Part shown: positions 57,350-64,000 of the stretch, piece after piece
How positions within the stretch are numbered: position 1 is the first letter of the stretch
Layout of the letters: the number at the start of each line of letters is the position of its first letter
The notes under the pieces: generated by a model
What the model was told of the DNA's origin: nothing
Databases searched by the model: none
What the model saw: the letters and a program-made list of their open reading frames with translations, nothing else
Source of the DNA: Sphingobium wenxiniae
Lineage (GTDB): Bacteria > Pseudomonadota > Alphaproteobacteria > Sphingomonadales > Sphingomonadaceae
Length of the DNA: 64,000 nt
NCBI RefSeq assembly: GCF_007830065.1
Contig: NZ_VLKK01000010.1
Coordinates: forward strand, 53,934 to 117,933
Reading direction: 5' to 3'
Made by a program: the position numbers and the translations under genes

Positions 57350-59260
57350 TCACACTGGCAGGAGGAATCCGGCAAAGAACTGTGCAAGTGTGCTGTAGGC
57401 GTCGATCGGCAAGACCTGCGCCACGTACTGGTCAGGGCGTACAACGACGACGCATCCCTTCCGCCGGTCGACGCCTCGCATGTCGAAGATGTCGTCGCCA
57501 CTCTTCAGGTCAGCACAGAAGACCTTTTCGTAGTCGCACAGACCATAGATGCCTTTGACAGGCCGCAACAGGGCCGGCATCGCCGAATGCTCCAGATCGC
57601 GGAATCCCTGCTGGAAAACAGCCCGGACATCGATCACCGCATCGATATCCTCTCCGGAGCGGGTATGCTTGCGTACCGGGGAGTCCGGCGCGCTTTCAAG
57701 GAAGGCGCAGAGCGAATCGATCGCGCCTCCGGCCTGGCCGCTGTCGTCTTGTGGCGCGAACGTGAATATCCGCCAGCGGTTATCCGCATCGATCGCATGG
57801 CCCAGGTGCATGGGCTTGGCGTCGGCAAGGCGGATGACCGGCGCGGAATGGAAACGCATGCCAATCGGAAAGCCTGTGGCAAGTTCCTGCCAGCTGTCGG
57901 TTCCGGTCAGGACCGATGGTTCGTAGCGAACTGTAAGGCCTGCCGTGAATTCGCCATTGTTGATGAATTCACGCTGGAATCGCGGCATCGCGTCGTTGGC
58001 ATCGACTTCGGATCGCGTGCCGACGACCCGCGCCCATCGGTGGTCGAAATCAACCAAGCCCTTTGCGGCGGCCCAGCGCTCGGCCGAGTAGGTCTGCAGA
58101 AGTTCGGGGCCGGATCGTCCAGTGAGAACAGAAATCAGCTTCCAGCCCAGGTTGAAAGTATCGCCCATTGAGACGTTCATGCCCTGACCTGCTTTGGGAC
58201 TGTGCGTATGACAGGCGTCCCCCGCGAGCATAACCCGGGGCGTGCGTTTGCCAACCAGCGCCTTGGGCACGTCGTCGAAAGTGTCGGTCAGTCGATGGCC
58301 GATTTCGTAAATCGACCACCACACCACTTCCTTCACATCGATTGTGTAAGGATGGAGAATGCGCTTGCACTTGGCGATTACGTCATCGATGCCCAACCCG
58401 CGGTCGGCGACCCGCTCGTCCTCATTCAGCTTGTCCAGTTCAACGTAGAGCCGGACGAGATAGCCGCCTTCGCGCGGAAGAACGAGGATCGAACCCATGC
58501 TTTCCGACTGGATGATTGCCTTCATGCGGTAGTCAGGGAAGTCGGTCGTCGCCAGTACGTCCATGACTCCCCAGGCCTGGTGCGCTGCGTCACCATGGAG
58601 TGCCCCGCCGATGGCATTGCGCACGTTCGAGCGGGCACCATCGCAACCGACGACGTAGCGGGCCCGGACCGTTTCGGTCTGTCCCAGACGTTCGGGTGAA
58701 GTGTGTTCGAGAGTTACGGTCACCGGATAGTCGGCGGCATCGTGATCGACCGAAAGGGTTGCCACCTTGAGATCGTACTCCGGCTCAAGCCGAGTCGGAG
58801 AGTTGCGCATGATGTCGAGATACATATCATGCACACGCGCCTGGTTGATCAGGATGTGCGGCATCTCGCTGAGCCCGTCTGCGACATCCTGCACCCGGCC
58901 TACGCGGCGAATCCTTGCAGGATCGGCAGGATCCGGATTCCAGAAGGTGGTTTCATTGATCCAGACCGACTCGCGCTTGATCTTCTCGGCAAACCCGAAA
59001 GCTTGAAACATCTCCATGGAACGCACATTGATACCATCGGCCTGTCCGCGCTCCATGGGCCCCGCCTTGGGCTCGACAATCAAAGTCGAAATCTCGGCGA
59101 TGCGCGATAGCTGCGCGGCAAGGCAAAGCCCAGCAGGGCCACATCCGGCAATGACAACATCCACCTCCCGAGGAAGCCGGGCTCGTTCAATTGTGGTGTT
59201 TGCTGCGGCTGGGGAAATGTCGGGATCTCCGGGATGAAATCCGTTCAGATGATATTGCAT
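57350..59260 (-). CDS. mobA: 3-Hydroxybenzoate 4-monooxygenase MobA
   Basis: FAD-dependent hydroxylase converting 3-hydroxybenzoate to protocatechuate. 636 residues; Comamonas MobA is 639. Very similar N-terminus MQYHLNGFHPGDPDISPA, FAD site DVVIAGCGPAGLCLAAQLS, second FAD/NADPH motif ARYVVGCDGARSNVRNAIGG, GDACHTHSPKAGQGMNVSMG, and a thioredoxin-like C-terminus with VVVVRPDQYVAQVLPIDAYS. These distinguish it from phenol 2-monooxygenases of the same fold. Divergent from a MarR gene. Confidence 0.92.
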   Translation of the reverse strand: MQYHLNGFHPGDPDISPAAANTTIERARLPREVDVVIAGCGPAGLCLAAQLSRIAEISTLIVEPKAGPMERGQADGINVRSMEMFQAFGFAEKIKRESVWINETTFWNPDPADPARIRRVGRVQDVADGLSEMPHILINQARVHDMYLDIMRNSPTRLEPEYDLKVATLSVDHDAADYPVTVTLEHTSPERLGQTETVRARYVVGCDGARSNVRNAIGGALHGDAAHQAWGVMDVLATTDFPDYRMKAIIQSESMGSILVLPREGGYLVRLYVELDKLNEDERVADRGLGIDDVIAKCKRILHPYTIDVKEVVWWSIYEIGHRLTDTFDDVPKALVGKRTPRVMLAGDACHTHSPKAGQGMNVSMGDTFNLGWKLISVLTGRSGPELLQTYSAERWAAAKGLVDFDHRWARVVGTRSEVDANDAMPRFQREFINNGEFTAGLTVRYEPSVLTGTDSWQELATGFPIGMRFHSAPVIRLADAKPMHLGHAIDADNRWRIFTFAPQDDSGQAGGAIDSLCAFLESAPDSPVRKHTRSGEDIDAVIDVRAVFQQGFRDLEHSAMPALLRPVKGIYGLCDYEKVFCADLKSGDDIFDMRGVDRRKGCVVVVRPDQYVAQVLPIDAYSTLAQFFAGFLLPV

Positions 59261-59335
59261 TTGCCGTCCTCCGGTTCCGATGCGCTGAGTCCTCCGCCCT
59301 GTTGGCCAAATTGGCTGTTGGACATCGGGAGCAAC

Positions 59336-59362
59336 TCAGTATACTGATCCTCAGTGTACTGA
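59336..59362. promoter_or_regulatory. Tandem MarR-type operators between mobA and its regulator
   Basis: TCAGTATACTGA (perfect palindrome, 59336-59347) and TCAGTGTACTGA (one mismatch, 59351-59362) are 3 bp apart, in the 132-bp divergent region. Typical arrangement for a dimeric MarR repressor such as MobR. Confidence 0.75.
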
Positions 59363-59392
59363 CAATACCATTTGTGTTATCCGAGGGGTCCC

Positions 59393-59860
59393 ATGGGCAC
59401 GACCGACCGCGATTACCAAAACAAACCGGGCCATCTTGCCCGCCGCTTCCAGCAGATCGCCGTTGCAGTGTTCCAATCCGAGATGGATGCGATCGGATGC
59501 GACATAACGCCCGTTCAATACGCCGCGCTTGCCGCGATAAATACCTGTCCAGGTCTCGACCAGGCAAGCCTGGCAAAGGAGATCGCCCTTGATCGCACTA
59601 CGATCACAGGCGTCGTCGACAGATTGCAAAGCAAAGGCCTCATTGAGCGGAGCATCAGCAAGAACGACAGGCGCGCGCGCGCCTTGGCTGTTACTGCGGA
59701 AGGACGATCGACTCTTGAGCTGGTCCGCCCGGGCGTGGAAGCAGCCCAACGGCTCATGACCCGAGGGCTGAGCGCACAAGAGGCGAACGAGCTCCTGCGC
59801 CTCCTGCGCAAAGCGGTTGACGGAGCCAATGACCTCAGCCGTGCGCCGCAACGGATCTGA
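59393..59860 (+). CDS. mobR: MarR-family regulator, probable MobR
   Basis: 155 residues from ATG 59393 (GAGGGG upstream; ATG 59372 possible). MarR winged HTH: CPGLDQASLAKEIALDRTTI then VVDRLQSKGLIERSISKNDRR. Divergently adjacent to mobA, as in Comamonas, where MobR represses mobA and responds to 3-hydroxybenzoate; that ligand is inferred here. Confidence 0.85.
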   Translation: MGTTDRDYQNKPGHLARRFQQIAVAVFQSEMDAIGCDITPVQYAALAAINTCPGLDQASLAKEIALDRTTITGVVDRLQSKGLIERSISKNDRRARALAVTAEGRSTLELVRPGVEAAQRLMTRGLSAQEANELLRLLRKAVDGANDLSRAPQRI

Positions 59861-59870
59861 GATCGACCCT

Positions 59871-60632
59871 TCAGTTGTCTGACATCAGGCCAAGCGAAGC
59901 GGTCACTGCCAAAGCTTCCTTGCGTACCAGAGCCACGAGCTTCTCGATGCTGCCCTCCGGCGTGGTCTCTTCCGCCACGACCAGTGACAGGCACGCGAAC
60001 ACGTCGCCATTGGGCGACAGGATCGGCGCGGCAATACCGATCACTCCCTTGTCGACCTCACCGTGGGTGACGCTGTAGCCGGCGCGCCGTATCAGCCGCA
60101 GATTCCGGCGGAACGACTTGAGGTCCGATCCGAGGCCAGCCTCCTCAATATCAATCCGATCGTCATGAAAGCAGCGAACAATCAGTCGTGGAGACAAGTG
60201 GGCCAGGATAATCTTGGACACCGAACCGCGGTAAAGCGGCATCGGCCGCCCCCGTTCATAGCTGATCGTTAGCGGATGGTAGCCTTTGCGTCGTTGATCG
60301 ACACACATGACACGGCGGTCGAAAATTCTTGCAAGAATGACCACACTCCTGTCCGGCCCACGATTGATCAGATTGTCCATCGCATCCTGGGCTGCCAGCA
60401 CAAGCGGGTCGGTCCCCCGTGCGACCCTGTCCAGATGAATGACCGCTGGACCAATCACATAACGACCGGCGGAGAAATCCGTGATCAGACCAGCTTCGTT
60501 CAAGCTGCGAAAATACCGATAGGCCGTGCTCGTCGGGATTCCAGTGCGGCTAGCCGCTGCTTCGACGGTCCATTGCGGCTCCTCTATCGAGAACAGTCCC
60601 AATAACCCCAATGCCTTATCAACTGTACCCAC
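59871..60632 (-). CDS. IclR-family regulator
   Basis: 253 residues from GTG 60632 (GAGGAG upstream). N-terminal HTH (WTVEAAASRTGIPTSTAYRY) and IclR effector domain (DRSVVILARIFDRRVMCVDQ, GYSVTHGEVDKGVIGIAAPI, FACLSLVVAEE). Members often control protocatechuate or phthalate genes. Divergent from the MFS gene at 60887, convergent with mobR. Confidence 0.92.
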   Translation of the reverse strand: MGTVDKALGLLGLFSIEEPQWTVEAAASRTGIPTSTAYRYFRSLNEAGLITDFSAGRYVIGPAVIHLDRVARGTDPLVLAAQDAMDNLINRGPDRSVVILARIFDRRVMCVDQRRKGYHPLTISYERGRPMPLYRGSVSKIILAHLSPRLIVRCFHDDRIDIEEAGLGSDLKSFRRNLRLIRRAGYSVTHGEVDKGVIGIAAPILSPNGDVFACLSLVVAEETTPEGSIEKLVALVRKEALAVTASLGLMSDN

Positions 60633-60783
60633 ACCTGCTCCTCACGATGGACAGCCCATTCTATCGAGCCGGCTGGCGATCGCAACATGAGGTCAGCCCC
60701 CTGATACGGCACCAAACGACTTCAACCCTAACCGCATGCCTGCGGGAGCAAAATTCATTCCCGCTTCTTGCCATGTGATAATT

Positions 60784-60834
60784 GGAATTGCAAACTGCTC
60801 GCAATCTGGCCACCGTGCCGAATACGGAATTGCA
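60784..60834. promoter_or_regulatory. Candidate IclR operator in the IclR/MFS divergent region
   Basis: GGAATTGCA occurs at 60784-60792 and again at 60826-60834, 42 bp apart (four helical turns). The first copy is also part of a dyad ATTGC-N9-GCAAT (60787-60805). Lies 53-103 bp before the MFS start. The rest of 60633-60886 shows no gene. Confidence 0.45.
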
Positions 60835-60886
60835 GGGCTAGGACAATCCTGCCCATATTGAAATATGCGATACCAAGGGATTAGAA

Positions 60887-62122
60887 ATGGCCACTGAAAT
60901 GACCTACATTTCAAGAGAAAAGGATTCCCGCGCAGGTTGGGTTGTTGTGTTTTCTGCGTTTATTGGAATGATGCTTAGCGTAGGCGTCCTAGTCATTTAT
61001 ACGTATGGCGTATTGGCTACGGCAATGGCGTCCGATTTGGGATGGGATGTCGTCGATAGAAACATGATATTTGTTTCGTATAGTCTTGGGTCTGCTCTGT
61101 TCGGCCCATTGTGGGGGGTCGCAGCCGATCGCATCGGGGCTCGGCGAATTATCATTTTTTCGACTGTCATGCTGAGCATCTGCTTCGTCGCGATTGCAGC
61201 GGTTCCGCGTGACCCGGTGGTTGCGGGCCTGGCATTTCTTGCGGTCGGCATTCTGGCCGGCGGGACCTTGCCGCCCGCCTTCGCCAGCATCGTGGTGGGC
61301 TGGTTTGACCGGTTCCGCGGCCTCGCCCTTGGCGCGACCATGCTGGGCGTCGGGGTCGGCGCGGCCGTTTTCCCCATCCTGGCAGCACAGATAACCGAAC
61401 ATTTCGGCTGGCGGATTACCGCACTGTCCTTTGCCGGCATGGTCTTTGCCGTCGCCCTGCCAATTGCGATAGTCTTCCTGCGACCGTTTTCAGAGCCCAT
61501 GGCCGCCCCAGCGAATGGCCGGGCCGCGGGATCGAGGTTCGATTGGTCCGCCTTTCGTACCCCCCGGACTTGGCTCATGCTGGCCTTTGCGTTCTTCACC
61601 GGCGCCGTGCTGGTTTCCTGCGTCGCCAACTTCGTACCCCTTCTGATGGCCCGCAACCTGAGCCTGACCGACGCCGCCACCTATCAGTCCCTCCTTGGCG
61701 CGGCCATCCTGGTCGGCCGCTTGGCCGGCGGCGCGGCATTCGACCGGATTTTCGCGCCCAGGGTTATGGCCACCATTCTCCTGATAACCGCCGGCGGGCT
61801 CTTGACGCTCCAGTTCGGCAGTTCTTCGTTCGCGTTTGCCGTGGCCGCGCTCGGCATCGGCCTGAGCATCGGGGCCGAGGTCGATTTCCTCGGGTTCATG
61901 ATCAGCAAGTACTTCGACCGGTCGGTGTTTACGACGATGTTCTCGCTGATGTTTGCATCCTATTCGCTCGGAGCCACCGGAGGGCCAATCGTCTTTGCCG
62001 CACTAGCGAGCAGGACCGGCAACTACGATCTGGCCCTAACCATGTGCTGGTCGTCGATCGCGGTGCTGATGATCGCCATCCTCTTTCTGCCTCGCTACAA
62101 CTCCGCGCAACGGGCAGTGTGA
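60887..62122 (+). CDS. MFS transporter, probable aromatic acid uptake
   Basis: 411 residues, twelve predicted helices of the monocarboxylate/oxalate-formate porter type: WVVVFSAFIGMMLSVGVLVI, GPLWGVAADRIGARRIIIF (loop 2-3 motif), GGTLPPAFASIVVGWFDRFRG in part, and DFLGFMISKYFDRSVFTTMF. Convergent with the pht5-like gene and controlled from the IclR region, so phthalate or a hydroxybenzoate is the likely cargo (inference). Confidence 0.87.
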   Translation: MATEMTYISREKDSRAGWVVVFSAFIGMMLSVGVLVIYTYGVLATAMASDLGWDVVDRNMIFVSYSLGSALFGPLWGVAADRIGARRIIIFSTVMLSICFVAIAAVPRDPVVAGLAFLAVGILAGGTLPPAFASIVVGWFDRFRGLALGATMLGVGVGAAVFPILAAQITEHFGWRITALSFAGMVFAVALPIAIVFLRPFSEPMAAPANGRAAGSRFDWSAFRTPRTWLMLAFAFFTGAVLVSCVANFVPLLMARNLSLTDAATYQSLLGAAILVGRLAGGAAFDRIFAPRVMATILLITAGGLLTLQFGSSSFAFAVAALGIGLSIGAEVDFLGFMISKYFDRSVFTTMFSLMFASYSLGATGGPIVFAALASRTGNYDLALTMCWSSIAVLMIAILFLPRYNSAQRAV

Positions 62123-62172
62123 GCCTACCGCGCCGGCAGGACGGATCGGCAAGGGCGCGCGCGCACCCCACA

Positions 62173-62203
62173 TTCGCGGGGACAGGAGCCCTGCCCCCGC
62201 GAA
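62173..62203. terminator. Bidirectional terminator hairpin
   Basis: TTCGCGGGG pairs with CCCCGCGAA, with a second CAGG/CCTG stem and AGC loop inside, between the convergent stops at 62122 and 62228. Confidence 0.65.
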
Positions 62204-62227
62204 GCGCGCAACACCCCACGGCAGTCG

Positions 62228-63220
62228 TCAGATTCGGAATTCGGAGAACGTTTCCGGTGCGAACATGTCCTCGACCGTCAACTGCCGGGGCGAAAGACCC
62301 TGCTCATGGTGGTAGCGCGTGAACGTCTCTATGACGTGCCGATTGCGATCGATGCCGTAGGGCCACCATTCCTTGCCCATGGTTGCGATCGTGTCCTCGA
62401 CCGCAGCGATCTGCCAGGGCAGCATTGTCTTGAGTGACGCCGAGACCATCAGTTGTTCGTAGACAAGCTTCTGAGCCTCGACAAACGCCTTGTACAGGGC
62501 CTGGGCGACCCAACGGTTCTTCTCGTAGACATCGCGACGAATCGCGACGACATGCATGATCGGGAATATGCCCGTCTTCGCGAAATAGGCCTTCTCGACC
62601 GCGACGAAGTCCGGAAACAGGCGCCGGACCTTATCGGGTTCGGAATAGAAGGTCGAAGGCGCGCGGGGCGCATAGACCGCGTCAAGCTCGCCATCGGCGA
62701 TCATTCGCGAAATGGTCTGCTCGGGTCCGATCGGAATGACCTTGAACTTCTCGGGGAGATTGATCTTGAGCTTTTCTTCCCGGCCCGGCTCCTCTTCCCC
62801 GCCGAAGAAATAGGTCACCGAGGACGGATCGACGCCGTATTCATCCTGCAGGATACCGCGGATCCACACCGGCGCGGTGAGCTGGTACTCCGGAACGCCG
62901 ATCCGCTTGCCGACAAGATCCGCGGGCTTTTCGATCCCGCTCTTCGCCGAGACGAAGATGCCCGCATGCCGGAAGAAGCGCGAAGGAAAGACCGGGATGG
63001 CGATGAAACCCGGATCCTCGCGCCCCAGCGTGACGCAATAGGACGACATCGACATTTCGGCCACGTCAAACTCGCGGTTGCGGATCATGCGGAAGAACGT
63101 CTCCTCCACATCGAGAACCTGAAAGTTCAGATCGATCCCGTCGGGCCGGACCTGGCCGGTCTGGAGTGCTTCGGTCCGGTCATATCCCCAGCAGGCGAAA
63201 GATAGATTGAGACGGCTCAT
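62228..63220 (-). CDS. 4,5-Dihydroxyphthalate decarboxylase (Pht5-like)
   Basis: Decarboxylates 4,5-dihydroxyphthalate to protocatechuate. 330 residues from ATG 63220 overlapping the upstream dehydrogenase by ATGA. It has a periplasmic-binding-protein fold but no signal peptide (MSRLNLSFACWGYDRTEALQ), as known for Pht5/PhtD enzymes. Signature stretches: FDVAEMSMSSYCVTLGRED, IGVPEYQLTAPVWIRGILQD, and YAPRAPSTF. Automated tools may call it an ABC substrate-binding protein. Confidence 0.85.
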   Translation of the reverse strand: MSRLNLSFACWGYDRTEALQTGQVRPDGIDLNFQVLDVEETFFRMIRNREFDVAEMSMSSYCVTLGREDPGFIAIPVFPSRFFRHAGIFVSAKSGIEKPADLVGKRIGVPEYQLTAPVWIRGILQDEYGVDPSSVTYFFGGEEEPGREEKLKINLPEKFKVIPIGPEQTISRMIADGELDAVYAPRAPSTFYSEPDKVRRLFPDFVAVEKAYFAKTGIFPIMHVVAIRRDVYEKNRWVAQALYKAFVEAQKLVYEQLMVSASLKTMLPWQIAAVEDTIATMGKEWWPYGIDRNRHVIETFTRYHHEQGLSPRQLTVEDMFAPETFSEFRI

Positions 63221-64000
63221 TGAATGGTGTTTCCTTTTGATTCCTGAATGATGGTCTGGGGCTTGACGTCGGTCGCGATGCGGCTGGATTCCAGCAGTGC
63301 GGCGCAGCAGGCCATGGTTTCGAGACCCCACCAGCCGTCGTGGACCGGCGGCCTCGCGCCGAGAATCGAGGCGGCGAAGTCGTCGATCACATTTGCGCGG
63401 GGAAGCGTCGGCGGGGCGACCGGAATGGTCTCGCGCCGTTCATCGCCAAAGACCTCGATCGAGGCCGGCAGCAGCTTGAGGTCGGCCCGCTCACAGCTCA
63501 CGAGGACGAATCCAAAATGTTCGTGGTGAGGCGCGCCGGCAGGATCGCCCGCAGAGGCCGATCCGAACGTCCGGGCCAGCTTGGCATCGATTTCGTCCTG
63601 CTGCGAAAGCTGCTTCAGTGCTTTCCGGGCTTCCCCATAGCGCGCAGGATCCTTCGGCCGGCCCAGCTCCGAAATCCAGCCGAGCAACTCGTCGCTGTCA
63701 TAGTGGGCATAGCCGCTGTAAGTGAGCGTGGCCGCGGCGCCGGATGCAAACGTCATCAGCGCCGAGTATGCCCCTTCGCTCGGCCGCGATGCATCCCAGT
63801 TGGCCGCGACCGCGCGAACCGATTCCACCGGCTGGCGCACGAGCCGCCGGACCACGTCGATCTGGTGCGCCGCCTGGCTGTAGACCACGCCGCCGCCCCG
63901 CCGGCTGTCCAGTTCCTCGGGCCGTCGCGGACGATACATGAAATCGGTGTAGTTGAAGGCGTTGACCAAGCGCACATTGCCAAAGCGCCCCGTCGCCACG
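63217..64000 (-). CDS. 4,5-Dihydroxy-4,5-dihydrophthalate dehydrogenase (Pht4-like), 5' end off the window
   Basis: C-terminal 260 residues of a Gfo/Idh/MocA oxidoreductase: NAFNYTDFMYRPRRPEELD, GGGVVYSQAAHQIDVVRRLV. The Rossmann domain is beyond the right edge; the GTG at 63999 is internal to the expected frame, not a start. Pht4 oxidises the phthalate dihydrodiol to 4,5-dihydroxyphthalate; the family assignment plus coupling to the Pht5-like gene supports that role. Confidence 0.8.
   Translation of the reverse strand, partial: VATGRFGNVRLVNAFNYTDFMYRPRRPEELDSRRGGGVVYSQAAHQIDVVRRLVRQPVESVRAVAANWDASRPSEGAYSALMTFASGAAATLTYSGYAHYDSDELLGWISELGRPKDPARYGEARKALKQLSQQDEIDAKLARTFGSASAGDPAGAPHHEHFGFVLVSCERADLKLLPASIEVFGDERRETIPVAPPTLPRANVIDDFAASILGARPPVHDGWWGLETMACCAALLESSRIATDVKPQTIIQESKGNTIQ

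Noticed and set aside
62228..63220. ABC transporter substrate-binding protein
   Set aside because: No signal peptide, no ABC permease or ATPase next to it, and coupling to a Pht4-like dehydrogenase; the decarboxylase Pht5 has this fold.

Overview
The window (GC-rich, about 64 percent) looks like accessory DNA of a sphingomonad (Novosphingobium, Sphingobium or Sphingomonas type), probably a conjugative plasmid. Evidence: an F-type tra operon in the canonical order, and protocatechuate 4,5-cleavage (lig) genes that I recognise as very close to those of Sphingobium sp. SYK-6. No rRNA, tRNA, CRISPR array, replication gene or relaxase is visible.

Layout. (1) 1-3293: right-hand part of a Tn3-family transposon (tnpA running off the left edge, res region, tnpR, 38-bp terminal repeat). 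Its end lies inside traG and truncates it after about 106 codons. (2) 3287-20437, minus strand: F-type type IV secretion operon traA-L-E-K-B-dsbC-V-C-orf-trbI-traF(peptidase)-W-orf-U-trbC-N-F-H-traG'. (3) 20438-22830: a repeat-bearing upstream region, small unknown genes, a probable DNA-binding regulator and a lytic transglycosylase. (4) 22988-29514, minus: a ferredoxin reductase-like flavoprotein and a complete pyruvate dehydrogenase complex (E2, E3, E1 alpha, E1 beta). (5) 29576-41442: the protocatechuate meta-cleavage region. A minus-strand operon holds a DUF1932-type dehydrogenase, ligJ, ligA, ligB, an alpha/beta hydrolase, ligC and an aldo-keto reductase. Divergent from it are a second ligAB pair, a LysR regulator with two HTH-like modules, ligK, ligU, ligI and an FMN azoreductase. 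(6) 41747-47322: a graveyard of mobile DNA (TonB receptor stub cut by an IS3 element, broken serine recombinase cut by an IS21 element, IS21 end, IS630 remnant). (7) 47606-64000: the upstream 'funnel': MFS transporter, a signal-less TAXI-type protein, MarR, phthalate dioxygenase reductase and oxygenase, a TetR stub cut by a second IS21 element, TetR, 3-hydroxybenzoate 4-hydroxylase (mobA) with its MarR regulator, IclR, another MFS transporter, 4,5-dihydroxyphthalate decarboxylase (pht5-like) and a partial dihydrodiol dehydrogenase (pht4-like) running off the right edge.

How it works together (inference from family knowledge). Phthalate is dihydroxylated by the Rieske oxygenase and reductase, oxidised by the Pht4-like dehydrogenase and decarboxylated by the Pht5-like enzyme to protocatechuate. 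3-Hydroxybenzoate enters at protocatechuate through MobA. LigAB opens the ring; LigC, LigI, LigU, LigJ and LigK carry the product to pyruvate and oxaloacetate. The plasmid-borne pyruvate dehydrogenase would turn the pyruvate into acetyl-CoA. The window therefore encodes almost a whole route from phthalate to central metabolism, with several independent regulators (LysR, two MarR, TetR, IclR) and visible candidate operators, including a perfect FNR-type box in front of the second ligAB pair.
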